Origin: Isoetes engelmannii
Lineage: Eukaryota > Streptophyta > Lycopodiopsida > Isoetales > Isoetaceae
Assembly: GCA_011763485.2 (NCBI GenBank)
Contig: JAANSK020260383.1
Location: 1-33,692, forward strand
Reading direction: 5' to 3'
Length of the DNA: 33,692 bases
Shown: positions 1 to 10,905 of the stretch, piece by piece
Layout: the number at the start of each line of letters is the position of its first letter
Position numbering within the stretch: position 1 is the stretch's first letter
Made by a program: the position numbers and the translations under genes
The notes under the pieces: model-generated
Told to the model about the DNA's origin: nothing
Seen by the model: the letters and a program-made list of their open reading frames with translations, nothing else
Database searches by the model: none

Positions 1-641
1 GGGTTCGACCCGTTGGGAAGGGGAAAGTCCCCGGCGTTATACGATGGGAGCATCGTATACCGTCAGGGAGCGTCACACATGGGGCCTCTGAATCCCTCCA
101 TATCTTCCAAGAATAGAGGTGGGTCTGCTGCAATCGACTTGGGCACACCTCTCCAAGCTGGGGCTGCCGCTGCAGCTCTGATACAAGGCTTTAAATGGCT
201 ATGGCTGCTGCTGCACCACTCCCAAGGCTGCTAGACTGTTGGAGCTTGATTCCCTAGCTACTCCCTTCTCCCAATGCGAGTTTTCCAAAAAGGGAAACTT
301 AGGGTTTAATGGCCTTTATAGGTCCATTTAGGTTGGGCTTAGGGTTTTGGGATCTAAAACCCTTGGATGATGACATGTGGCTATTTAATATGTCTATGGT
401 CATTTAATATGTATAGTTGACATTAATGGAGATTTCAATATACATATTTAATGATCTAGAGTCCAATGTTATTATATTGGCATATTTAATACCAATATTG
501 GCTCAAAGGGGCACGTTGCCCCATAGGGTGTCCTATACCGTCTATGGGTATACGAGGTACATGACGTATATACAACATGTACCGGTGATGTGGCATAGAT
601 AATATACGTATTTATATCGTATATTATTATGGAACGTCACA
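1..641 (-). mobile_element. LTR-like fossil, copy 1 (minus, runs off window start)
   Basis: Fossil. The right boundary, read on the minus strand, begins TGTGACGTTCC, a common start of plant LTRs. The 55 bases inside it (GTGATGTGGC, then an AT-rich stretch reading ATATACGTATTTATAT, then GGAACGTCACA on the plus strand) closely match the ends at 13102 and 19855. All three copies also share a GGGAAA..TTAGGGTTT motif and a CATGTGGC or CACGTGGC motif several hundred bases in. No protein domain is present, so it is either a solo LTR or an LTR whose body lies outside the window. The superfamily is not proven. The copies differ a lot, so the insertion is probably old. Confidence 0.5.
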
Positions 642-1840
642 ACTACAAGGGGGAATGGCCTTGGCAAGATGGGACTGGTATTTAGGATATGAATTGTATA
701 TAGAGTTGAGTATCCAATTTAACCATTTAGTGGCTGAGGTATATTACCAGTGTTGATCCATTCGTTTCTCTCTCTCTCTTTTTCTTTTTTTTTTTCTTTT
801 TCTTTTTTTTTCTTTTTCTTTTTTTTTTTGTTGCAGCATAGTTTCTGCTTGAATCTGTGGAATTCTGGTTGAATCCATCCGTATATATCCGGGGGAGGGC
901 GAATAAGGAAGGTCTCTTGTTATGCAAAATGAGAGAAGCACGGATCCAAAAGAAGTGGGCATTTTCTCATGGAGATACAATAATTATTCTAGACCACTGG
1001 CCGTCCAACCACTGGTTTGGTTATTTTTAGATAACATGAATGATAGATTATTGGACTTTAAAGTCTGATTTGATTGTTTGGCGTTAGGGCCGAGTCACAG
1101 TTGATCTGAGTTTTTATTATGGTTGCCATTGTTCTGGGTTGTCCAAGCCCATCGTGTCTCTGGGAACTTTCTATTCTATTCTATTCTTAAACATTCTCAA
1201 GAATACGAGATCTCATCTTCAATCTAATAGCACGTCTTTGATTTTATTTGGACTATAAAGAGATAATTTAAGTTAGACCATTTTTATATTTCTCATTCTA
1301 TTTTGTGTATTTGACTTGCTAGAACCCAAGCGAAGATGCTAAATTATGGTTATTGCTAGATCCTAGCCGTTACGAATTTAATGGTGGAAGATGTGATACG
1401 ATTGGGGTCAGCTTTTACACCTATCAACGACAACCTAATTTATGTGAAGTTCAGCCAGGCATTTGCCTACGAAACCAGATTAAAGATTTCTTACTGGTAA
1501 TTTTAAAAAGAAAATAGTTTTAAAAAGATAACCTTATATTAATGTAGAGACCTACAAAAAGGTTGTAAATTTTTTATTTTTTGAAGAAAAGGAAGTTTTT
1601 GTATTTTAATATAATAATAAGTACATAGTACAATGCTTCAAACTTCACAGAGGACTACAGGAGTAACCTCAACATCTTCATCCTCTATGAAGAAAATCTT
1701 ATTCATTGAGGAGCAGCAATACAAGAGAAGTATAAGATAGATACCAATCATTAACCTGATTCTTAAAATGTTTGCGGTGCATAATGGATGTAATTTTAAT
1801 AGATGTTTTCTATGTCCCTTTAGTAGCATTGCATTTGGGT
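642..1840. other. Non-coding stretch, no gene seen
   Basis: Apart from the polypyrimidine tract there is only AT-rich sequence and a 3.4-unit CTATT pentanucleotide run near 1170-1186. Open frames are short, occur on both strands and resemble nothing known to me. A 30-base segment at about 1652-1683 recurs in inverted orientation at 3351-3380. Confidence 0.7.
761..830. repeat. Polypyrimidine tract (CT then T-rich)
   Basis: A run of CT dinucleotides passes into T8-T12 blocks separated by single C residues. Lysine- and arginine-rich open frames on the minus strand here are translations of this tract, not genes. Confidence 0.95.
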
Positions 1841-2040
1841 ATCTAGTCTAGTGGTAACACACTAGTCTTAGATCAAATATCTTGAGTTCAAGGTCACCCC
1901 AGAGTCGTAGTCAATATAAGGGGACAGGGGCGTATCCAAGAAGCAATGTTTTTTGTCATGTGTGCATCATATGTCCAATGGGAGGCTGCCAATGTGGCAT
2001 GTCGTAAATTTTTCTTTCTCATCTTCTTCGTCCTTAGGTT
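1841..2040 (+). mobile_element. tRNA-derived SINE, copy 1
   Basis: The segment starts with a pol III A-box-like TAGTGGTAACAC (1849-1860). A B-box-like GAGTTCAAGGTC follows at 1884-1895. The body then shares blocks with the copies at 20796 and 33145: AATATAAG-G, AAGCAATGTT, TGTGTGCA-CATATGTCC, a GGAGGCTGCCAA-like block and GCATGTCGTAAA. The spacing and tRNA-like head, followed by a non-tRNA body, fit a tRNA-type SINE. The 3' end grades into a TTCTTTCTC/TTCTTCG pyrimidine stretch rather than poly-A. Target duplications were not found. Confidence 0.6.
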
Positions 2041-2045
2041 GTCTA

Positions 2046-3210
2046 TAATAAAAGTTCGAAATTCTAGATCTAGGAAAGAGGACTCTATCGCAACCGTTTT
2101 ACTTGAAACATTGCTAGAGGTATTAAATAGCACAAGAGCGAGAGAGGGCTGCTGAGAGTGTACTACTGATAGAGGATATAACCAGTACCCAAATAACCCA
2201 CACCACGAAAGACCAATTTCTCCATGCTTCATCACCAGTATAAGAACCAATTATAGTGTGTTGCTAATTTCTATACATACTTAATATGAGACACATGGTT
2301 AATCTCACCAAAGGAACCCCTGCGGTAGTAACAAAGAGACTACAATTTTGTTGTGTAGAACATGTCTTCAAGTGGAAGCTTAAAGACATTGGTTCTACTC
2401 TAGGCACATCCAAGGTAAAGTTAAACTCCTTACTGCAAAGGATAGTATTTGAGGGCATAATCATGGTAAAAGGAGCGATCTTCAAATGGTAGAAACCAGA
2501 GAGACCTTCGGCTTCCAGAACTTTTGTTTTCCCTTTCTAAATGGTTGTGTAAGGCAAGGCAAATGCACTCTTACCTTGAGGGGGAAAGTTGCAAAGCCAT
2601 CTGTGCAAATCTTAAAATGCAATTGTCGAAGCCTGCATGCATTGTTATTTTTCACTTTTTTATATTTGAAATGCTAAATATGTGAAAGCGACAGGTGGAC
2701 ACAAAGAATTAGATTTTGGAATTGAGACACATTAATATAGTGTGCACTGTAGATGTATGTTTTAGTACATCCATTTGAATACCCCACTAAATCATAGGAA
2801 AAAGCATACAAAAACACAAAAGAAACCCCCCGTTATGCTGGATATTCATACATGTTCTTTTTCATTTGGTTGTTTCCTAATTCTTACTCCTTTCTAGCGT
2901 GAGGGTCTAGATTGTGCATTGGATGGTCAGACAGATGATTTCTTTAGCAGGACATTCATATGGGTCTTTATGCTTTGCCAAATTTTGGTCTGGAAATACA
3001 AAACAAATAGGATGTAAGGTGGCTAGCAAGCAGTTTTTTGCTTCTTGAGCTTCATCCTATCTTGCTACAGCCTTAATATATGAGACTTTACATTTTTCAT
3101 CCATCTTCTCAGCATTATAGAGGACTTATATGGTTTTCCCAGATGATACAAATTATTCAAGGGCCTTCAGGGCTTGTCCTTACTATCCTCATGCACTATT
3201 TGGTTACCAT
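2046..3210. other. Non-coding stretch, no gene seen
   Basis: AT-rich sequence with overlapping short frames on both strands at 2264-2492. The two strands are equally open, and neither product resembles a known protein. No RNA gene or element boundary is recognisable. Confidence 0.6.
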
Positions 3211-3214
3211 GTGG

Positions 3215-3349
3215 GAATATGCATGAGATTTTCAATTGTATCAGCTTCAAGAGCAATCCGTAATAGGCTTCTTGTTAGTAGAGAATATGCATGAGATTAT
3301 CGGTGTATCAGCTTCAAGAGCAATCCGTAATAGGTTTTTTGTTAGTAGA
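3215..3349. repeat. 68-bp tandem duplication
   Basis: Two head-to-tail units, 3215-3282 and 3283-3349. Each begins GAATATGCATGAGATT and contains GTATCAGCTTCAAGAGCAAT. They differ by a few substitutions and one base in length, so the duplication is not very recent. Confidence 0.9.
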
Positions 3350-3411
3350 GAATGAAGATGTTGAGGTTACTCCTGTAGTAAATCTCTATTAACATGAAAC
3401 ATGATTCCATA

Positions 3412-3460
3412 TCTATATATAATACTAGTAACGGTGCCCAGCGTTGCTGGGCATAAGTTG
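3412..3460 (+). mobile_element. Helitron-like 5' terminus
   Basis: The sequence opens with TC in the context TCTATATATAATACTAGTAA. A perfect 7-bp stem with a 3-base loop follows: GCCCAGC-GTT-GCTGGGC at 3436-3452. Plant Helitron 5' ends often begin with TC, have an AT-rich lead and carry a GTGCCCG..CGGGC palindrome about 25-30 bases in. I could not identify the matching CTRR 3' end or any Rep/helicase sequence. This is therefore a resemblance, probably to a non-autonomous or broken copy. Confidence 0.4.
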
Positions 3461-4735
3461 GGAGCCTATAAATATTTTGTGTACAATAAGGGAAACACAA
3501 AATCGAAAAATCATTTAATATAAAATACATTTGTAAATGTCAAATGAACTTAGTCAAGTGGTTTGTGACTTGCCTGTGTGTTGTATACATGTTTAAAATG
3601 AAGAATAGATACGTGTATATGTATATGGATGTGTATGCAATACTTGTTGAGAAGGTGTGGAGAGGTTAAAATATTAGGGCATTTCATATCTTAGAATAGG
3701 TCGCAAATGTATTTTCCTGCTCTATATAGAGGATTGAAGATACGGCTTCACAAAATTTGTGCCAGTGAGTGATGAGTGTAATGGTGCCCAATGTTGTTGG
3801 CACATAAGGTAGATCAATTTTTTGAAGCACAATGTATCTTGCATGATTTCATTTAGTATGATTGCGTTTAGTAAACATCGAGAAACAGAAAACCAAGCCC
3901 AGTGTTCCTGGGGCTATATGTGGTTCGTGTGGTAAGAGGAGTCATATATGAACCCAAACGAGCTAGCATGGACCTGAGTATACGAGAAGTAAACATGAAG
4001 GCTATATGTGGTTCGTGTTTATGGAGCTTGTGTTTAATATGGTACCAGTCAATATAGAATATCATACTTTCACCTTTCTAATATAGAGCTCTTGTGAGCT
4101 CATGCTTCTACCTATGAAGTGACGTACTATAATGTATTGTACTTGATCCATGCCAACTCTTAATATTGATTTTAGATTAGAATTCTCTGTCATTCATTTG
4201 CAATTATGGCCCTATAAAATCCCTAACTTTTTGTAATGCAATTTCCTAACTTTTCTATTCATATACAACCTCAACTAATCATGTCATCTCCAAGGCCACA
4301 AATAAAGAGCATAATGGCATTGTTTTTGTGTTGAGCGTAATGGCATTGTTTTTGTGTTGTTTTACACGTATGGCTTGGAGTACAAAAATGATTGGTTGGT
4401 GTAACTTCCAATTTTGAAATCACAAATTGCAGTACTTGCATAGTAATGTAAATTGTGCTTGAGCTCCATAGCATAGATGTGTTAAACAAAGAATATATAT
4501 TGTATTGAAGTTGCATTGTCCAATCAAATAGATTCCAATTAGTTAAGACAGATACCCTATATGGAATCCTACACCTTAAAATGTCCAAATCTGGACTTGA
4601 AACATGACAAAAGTAATAATCACTATGCATGGTGTCATGGTGTCTTAGTGTGATGACATCACAATTTACAACTCCACCTTAAAAGAATAAATGCCCAACG
4701 TGGCTGGGATATAATACGGGCCAACATTGGGTTGG
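3436..4735. repeat. Ladder of related GCCCA..TGGGC hairpins
   Basis: Imperfect inverted repeats with the same core occur at 3436-3452 (perfect stem), 3785-3802 (TGCCCAATGTTGTTGGCA), 3896-3915 (AGCCCAGTGTTCCTGGGGCT), 4693-4708 (GCCCAACGTGGCTGGG) and 4721-4735 (CCAACATTGGGTTGG). The flanking bases ATAAG or ATATA also recur after several of them. They may mark several nested or tandem termini of one element family. Confidence 0.6.
4307..4358. repeat. 26-bp tandem duplication
   Basis: Two units starting GAGC(A/G)TAATGGCATTG and ending TTTTTGTGTT, 4307-4332 and 4333-4358, nearly identical. Confidence 0.9.
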
Positions 4736-4739
4736 TGTT

Positions 4740-6420
4740 AAAGGTGAGCATTTTGTCAAAAATAATGGCTCAATCTTTTAGCCCACAACTGATTTTGCTA
4801 CAACTGGTTTTGTTGTATTTTAACATCCACAACTTCACATCCACTTGAAAGTGCAAAAGTAATGTTACCAAATGACCATTCCTGTACCATATCATTATAA
4901 TACAGTTTAACATAAAGTAGAGAGTTCCACATTTGAAGCAAATTTTAGAATGTGCATCTCATGTTTGAGTCAGCTTTCTACATACCTCTCTACATACCTC
5001 GTCCAGTATATTCACCTATAAAATCTTATACATAGATAAAATAAGATGGAGGAGCCTGCACTTATATTCTTTAATTCACAAAATCAGCTTTGAATTGTAT
5101 TTGCTTTGCCCGAAACCTCAACTTAGTTATCTCCATTCTGCATAGTTTATGATAGCATGTGATGTAGAATATCTCAGCTTAGAGCATGACCTATAAACAC
5201 TTGATTCTATATCATATCTTTACAATCTGCTCCTATCCTATATAAATGTATGGCAGGTGCAACAACAAAAATGTTGAAAGACATTCAACTTTCACAATTT
5301 TCTCCCACTGAGTCTGTGTTCTTGCACCATCTAGAGAGCCACATCCCTTCAAAATACTCAGGAACAAATTCTTATCTGATATTATGCTGCCTTATGCTGC
5401 TCATACCTTGGAATTGTAGCAATCCGTTCAACTGGTAGTTCATTAAAATGAGAATTACATTGGATCTGAAACAATCAATTAAGGGTGAACATATCACTTT
5501 ACGTTGAAGAGCTAAATGGTTGGTTTTCAATTTGACCAAAAGAAAGGTAGAGGAAGTAGCATGCAATACATGTAGCCAACCAGCTATAGACACTTGGGAC
5601 CAGCTTCATAGAAGGCAAAACATTTCGACCTCAACCAAAGGAAAGGGACAAACAACTTAAAATAAAATTGCTCACCATAGAGATACGTGTTAACACTTAA
5701 TCATGAGCTTTTTGTACAGAACGGGCCATGTTGGAAAGCCGCATAAGCTTGAATGCAACCTGAGATTTGAGAGTCCTAGAGCTGTTGTGAGTGTCCACAT
5801 GACACATATCAGGGTTGCAAACACTATAGATGGTATTCATGCAAGTAGTGTTCCTACTTTTCCTGCAGAAGTTACCATTTACAGAGTGATTATGCCCACA
5901 TGAGCGTTCCAATTTGACATCAAACCTTAGGTTGTTGTGCTTTGTTGTAGCATACTGGTGAAGAAAAGCATTCACAACATCCTTCCAAGCATGAGCAAAT
6001 CTACACTTAACATCTCAAAACTTACCCTACATTGCCATGTGGAAAAATCGAAAGAAAAGAAGCACCATTCTAAAGCCGCAAATATCTGTTGCAGCAGCAT
6101 ATATATAAGATATAATATGCGCCACTTTCATCTTGGTTGAGAAGCCATGCCTCTACTCCATCAAAGGTATCAAATGAACTCAGCTGGCCCATGACCATCA
6201 TTGGCAACATGGTACCGACCGCAATTCTCCCTTCAAGAAGAACCAATCAAGAATTCTAGCGGAGCCTCGCTTTTTTTTTTAGAAAAGAGCATGCTAAACA
6301 TAATGGAATGGAGCTTTAAGAACTTCAAATACCAATTCTAATAAACACATGAATAATATTCTGGAAATAAGCAGTATATATATATCATAATGTATGCCTT
6401 GATAAAATATTTCACCCGCG
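4740..6420. other. Non-coding stretch, no gene supported
   Basis: AT-rich. The longest frame is 92 codons on the minus strand at 5697-5975, with several cysteines. The plus strand is also open there (5703-5903), no splice or promoter context supports either, and I recognise neither product. Confidence 0.55.
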
Positions 6421-6421
6421 T

Positions 6422-6598
6422 GAAGGAAGCTACAAAATCCCTCTGAAAAGCCTATTTCACTCCTTTAGTTCTGATAATCTTAAGATTGGCCAGGGTCCAA
6501 GCAAATTAAGAAGGAAGCTACAAAATCGGCACCTATGAAGAGCCTTTTTCAATCCTACTCTGCTAATCTTAAGATTGGCCAGAGTCCAAGCAAATTAA
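6422..6598. repeat. 88-bp tandem duplication
   Basis: Units 6422-6509 and 6510-6598 each begin GAAGGAAGCTACAAAATC and end with AATCTTAAGATTGGCCAG and GTCCAAGCAAATTAA. The central third has diverged and the ends are well conserved. Confidence 0.9.
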
Positions 6599-6599
6599 G

Positions 6600-7268
6600 A
6601 GCATCGGTTATGCCTCTCATAAAAGCTCTGCTTATGGTTGCATCTTATAATCCGGCCCTCTGCTGAAGAAACTCGAAACAAAAACCATCTACTCGTAGTT
6701 ACAGATCATTGAAGCAGTCAAATAAAAGCCCCAAGGTCGTTGTTAGCCAAAGCCTAGATCACACCACCGGATCCATACTCTCCGTAGAAGCGTTGTGACC
6801 TTTTTTTAGGGTTCAAAGCCTTGCCAAAAGCCTTCGCCAAAAGGATAACCGATCCCGATCTGCCACCGCTGGAAATAGCGCTCGACTTTTTCTTTTTTTA
6901 GGGTTTTAAAGAAAGTCCTCATCTTAACCGTCCACGTTTACTGTCCACGTGGCAAAATTTGAACCGTAAGATGGTGTTGATGGAGGACAGACTCACCCTA
7001 AAACATTATAATATAGGAGGATAAAAAAAACCACGTACCTTCAAAAAGAACTTGAAAAAAAAAGAAAAGAAAAAAAAAAACAATCAAGACAGGGATGAAG
7101 AAAGAGATAAGCTCTATGATGAACTCTGCGGAGCAGAAGAAAATCAAATGATGATGAGACCCTATAAGGTGTGCATGTGCATGAGCAGATTCGAGAAATT
7201 AGCTGCAATATAGAATCTTCTGACGGTAATTCATCCAAAAGGAAAGTTATTGCAGAACGGCAAGGCCC
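6600..7268. other. Non-coding stretch, no gene seen
   Basis: Contains A- and T-runs, and a CCACGTGG palindrome (6945-6952) that contains the G-box core CACGTG and lies a few bases after a second TCCACGT. No adjacent gene start is evident, so no regulatory role is claimed. Confidence 0.5.
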
Positions 7269-7504
7269 ACATCCATGGATTCATGATAAAGGAAGAATAA
7301 AATGCAAGTGGTGTATGTGATAAAGGAAGAATAAAATGCAAGTGGTGTATGTTATAAAAAGGCCAAGCTTGGTAAGTTACATGCTTCTATTGGGGCCACA
7401 ACTTTTCATCCATGAATTCATGATAAAGAAAATATAAAATACAAGTGGTGTTGGTTATAAAAAGGCCAAGCTTGGTAAGCTACATGCTTCTAATCGGGCC
7501 ATAA
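7269..7504. repeat. Nested tandem duplications (34 bp within about 100 bp)
   Basis: A unit running from CATCCATG-ATTCATGATAAAG through AAGGCCAAGCTTGGTAAG to CATGCTTCTA occurs at about 7269-7400 and again at 7408-7504. Inside the first copy, a 34-bp block (7285-7318) is repeated exactly at 7319-7352. The exact inner repeat must be younger than the diverged outer one. Confidence 0.9.
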
Positions 7505-7869
7505 TTCTTCAAGTAACTCTTCTAAAAAACAAGAAAAAAGATGCTTTTCATGAAAAGCCACAACTTCTAAGTAACTTCTTTGCAACTCTGAGAGATATCT
7601 AGAGACACTGAAGTTATAGCAGGTTGCCATGCTTATGCCAGTTAGTAGTGCTCCATATGAAAGGGGACCTTCCAAGCAAAATATACTAAAGGCATCTTTG
7701 AGTTGAGAAATCAAATGTGCTTGAATACTTTGGATGCGCATGTGCTGCTTGGAATTGAGTACCAGTTATAGAAGGACATCAATTGGGGTGATGTATTTTA
7801 GACATGGTCTAGTACTTATCATAGAAGAGAGGTTGAAAACCATTTTCTATTTTGTAAGTAAGTTTACAA

Positions 7870-8579
7870 TATATAACTAAAATTATTCTGAATTTTGATC
7901 CTTTTTGGGCCTGACCAAATCCCAAAGTCCTGCTTCCAAAGCCTTCTCAACCTTCATCTTCTGTGCTTAGAATCCAGATTCTCTTTTATATACTTAAATT
8001 CCAGCTAGTATTGAAGCAGCAACCTCATTGGATGCCAGCTCTGATACCAATTGTAAGTGCCAGAAGGTTATGAGTCAGGGGTTTGACTAGATAAAAGAAC
8101 CAAAGCTCAACCTCCTACACTCTTCTCTCCTGCACTTCACATAAAATCCACAAAGGATTCTCCTCTGCTTTACAAAAGATGGAGAAAGCACCAAGTGTTC
8201 TCCCACAAAGATTTATCATCGATATAGACTGGATTAACCGAAACACACAGATAGCATAATCAATCAGGATACCTGCACTAAGAAATATATCAAGGCTCAA
8301 GCAAATCTATGCTTGCAGTTCTGACAAGCCTAAAGCAAATCCTACCGATCAAGTCTGGAGTAGATTCGGCCAATTCCGACAAAAGTTGTGACGTATATAA
8401 AATTCCAATCACAATTTTTCTTTTCCACAAATTTGCACACCCTTATTTTGCCTTTTTTATTTTACATTTTATAAAATGATTCATGCAAAGCCATGTGCCA
8501 TGTGTAGCTAAATATAGTTGCCATGTGTGAGCAAAAATATTACTACACGCGCATGTATATGAAATACGTAATTCCAACA
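7870..8579 (-). mobile_element. Copia-type LTR fossil: 5' LTR, primer site, leader (minus)
   Basis: Fossil. On the minus strand an LTR runs from 8579 (TGTTGGAATTACG, a typical copia start) to 8052 (..GGCACTTACA), 528 bp with TGT..ACA termini. Two bases beyond its end lies TGGTATCAGAGC (8049-8038), complementary to the 3' end of initiator-methionine tRNA, which is the usual copia primer site. Leader-like sequence continues to about 7870. I see no gag or pol after it and no partner LTR in the window, so the copy is incomplete. The copia pol fossil at 17-18.6 kb is in the same orientation, but no link between the two is shown. Confidence 0.82.
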
Positions 8580-9851
8580 TCTAGATTGTTTCACTTATTT
8601 AAACCATTTATGCACTAGGGTTCACTAGGATTCACATTGGCAGGATGCGATGGAATTTGATGTACACACCACACTACAACTCTTTATTGGGTCATGCCCC
8701 TAATTACCTTACATTGAGTGCAACTTTAGTCTACCTAGAACTCAAGAGATATTTGTGTCCGATTGACTTGATGTCAAAAAGACTCCCTGGGCAATGGGAC
8801 TTATATGGACATTGTGGTGATTCAAATTTCTTCCCAAATTGACTTCCTGGCCCTTTAGGCTTATAACACAATTGCCTTGGCCATTGGGACTTAATAAGAA
8901 CCTTGACTTGGTTTGCCATGCGTAGGTGGCTTCAGAATCAAGAAGCAGTAGAAGAAGCCTTGCTGGTTATTCCATGGCAAGGTTGAGGCTGATCTTTAGC
9001 AGTAGGTAGAAAGTTTTCTGGAAGCTACTAGACGAGGTCCTATCCTATAGCAGATTTCGACAGCCCACAGCGCCATGCCTAAGCATCTCTCTGCACCCCA
9101 CTGTCACGAAATGGTGAGGTGCTCATGACATGGTGTCGTCAGCATGGCATGTTCAAACTTGTTATGACGAATGGGACGAATGACGAATTCAAACTTGTCA
9201 TGACAAATGACATGTGCTGGCGAACGGGATGAGATGCTCACGACATTGTCAAGGAACCCCACCGTGTCAGCACCATGTTTATGAGCACCCCCACCGTTCT
9301 CCAACAACTTGGCTGCAACTATAGCCTTAGTATCAGCTAACCTTTTGATTTCTGCATGCAGCCCCTTCACTCAGCCCAGCAACTTTTTTGTTCTCCAAGA
9401 CAAATCCCCAGGTCGGGTTTCTTCTATGCATCCAATTGCCAAGTGTGCTTGGCAGTCAACAGGAATTTTGAACATATGGATTTCTAGCAGAGGGACTGCC
9501 TCTCAGATCTCCTCAATCATTGGTTGTTTCTTCAAACTCCTTCAGATTTATTGACAACAACACGAAATTGATTCTGGTAGGTTGTTGAGTGTTTGAATAT
9601 CCAGATTGCTCTAAATTACCCAAACTTGGAACCCACCTTGGGCCCACCTATTTATTTCTGGCATGGATCCGGCCAGTATAAGATTTTAGCATATCTTTTT
9701 TGTTTCTTGCCATCAATTTGGTTTCTAGCCCATCTATGTTTTCTCCTGGCATGATCAATTTCAACCCATATGTGCTATTTTATTTCTTGCCCATCTATTA
9801 TGTTTCTAGCCCATCTATTTCTCCCCTGGATCACAGCCATAGGCACTTACC
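8580..9851. other. Non-coding stretch with degenerate short repeats
   Basis: Three degenerate copies of a CTTCCTGGCC-ATTGGGACTTAT motif lie at about 8780-8807, 8841-8869 and 8872-8901. Two copies of TTCAAACTTGT-ATGAC lie at about 9151 and 9187. Several TTTCTAGCCCATCTAT-like phrases recur at about 9720-9825. No gene is recognised. An 81-codon plus frame at 9309-9554 was examined and not accepted. Confidence 0.5.
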
Positions 9852-10745
9852 ATGACTCATAACATCAAGTCCATGGTAAGGGAGACCCACAAAGACAAGA
9901 ACATGACAAGAACGCTCCTGTTAGCTTCTGATAAATCCTATGATCCTACCATCGAACCATACCTTCTTGCGGCACCTTGTTTTGGACCCCAGCGGCCTAC
10001 TTTGGAACAAAAAGCTGCAGAGACAGCTTCAGGTACAATTTTAAATAATCTGGATAACTTGAATGCTGAAATTCAATGCTTGCTGCTGGCAGCTCTTGCC
10101 AGGGTTCAAACAGTCCGTTCCAATGCCACTATTACAGAGACCTTCGTTCAGTTACCCTTGGAATGTTGGACACAACACTTGGGGCGAGTGCTAGAATCAA
10201 CAGGTCACAGTAGTGTCCTGCCACAAGAGCCTAGCACAATGCCTGATGTTGTGGACAAGGTAGAAAAGATATGTCAACACAGACTTTGACAGAGGAGTCG
10301 CTACAAACTGCACATGTAGAGACTACCACTTCTGAGACATGTATGCCAACATAGGATGATCATTATACACAGCTCACGAAACCTGCATATCGTTGTACAA
10401 AAGAGACGAGCGTCTGTTCTGCTACAGAAGAGGCAATGCATTTAGTTTACCAACGTAATGCATGTCCAGGCGGATGGCATCATCTTGCCACTATGATGGA
10501 GCAGCATGGCTGGACCATCCTCGTCACTTCTTAGTCCATTTTAAAGATGCCATTTCCAGGTTACGTATACTGAGGCATAACAATCATTTGAAATGGACTA
10601 CCTTTCTCGTACAAGAGGATCTAACCCCAGTACAGCTATAAAGATGAAAAAAGGAGTTATGTAAGGTAAAAGCAACTCGCCTGCAATGAAAATGGGCAGT
10701 TTATAGAGGAGGCCAGGCTACTATTAGGGATCAGTGGCCCTCTGA
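9852..10745 (+). pseudogene. LINE ORF1 remnant with L1-ORF1p-like C-terminal domain
   Basis: From 10510 to about 10740 one frame can be followed through three stops. It contains HFLVHFKDAISRLRIL, then FLVQEDLTPVQL, then KWAVYRGGQATIRDQW. The EDLT-x-x-Q core followed by a Lys/Arg-rich helix and a K-x-A-V-x-R-x-G strand resembles the C-terminal domain of L1 ORF1p (Pfam Transposase_22 type), which binds nucleic acid with the RRM. A 145-codon frame (9852-10289) upstream, in a different phase, may be its N-terminal part; I do not recognise that part on its own. The gene is dead. A LINE-type 3' tail follows only about 140 bases downstream, with no trace of ORF2 between. Confidence 0.5.
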
Positions 10746-10865
10746 TCCATGGACACTTTTTGTATAGCCATGTTTTATTTTGTTCATGATCGCATTTTGA
10801 AATGGGGCTTCATCCCAAGTTTCATTTGGGCTCCCTTTGCATGTACCATCCCATGGCCCGCTAGG

Positions 10866-10905
10866 GTCCCCGTGGACATAAAAATACTCATCCATCCATC
10901 CATCT
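10866..10905 (+). mobile_element. LINE-like 3' terminus with CATC-repeat tail
   Basis: CCCCGTGGACATAAAAA is followed by about four CATC/CCAT units. It resembles the terminus at 11086-11141, where the same lead is followed by a different short repeat. This is read as the 3' end of the ORF1-bearing element just upstream. Confidence 0.45.

Noticed and set aside
727-980. Lys/Arg-rich small protein on the minus strand.
   Set aside because: It is a translation of the polypyrimidine tract.
3215-7504. CRISPR-like arrays suggested by repeated blocks.
   Set aside because: The repeats are simple tandem duplications of two units with no unique spacers, in eukaryotic context.
7490-7741. An 83-codon minus frame as gag of the copia fossil at 8 kb.
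   Set aside because: No gag motif or zinc knuckle is seen, and the frame overlaps the local tandem duplication.
9402-9510. A plus-strand frame reading KSPGRVSSM.. with loosely HAP2-like spacing (SPG, Ala, Ile-x-Ile, Gly).
   Set aside because: Only a handful of residues agree with the real exon at 20283, no splice sites frame it, and the residues before SPG do not match HAP2. Treated as coincidence.
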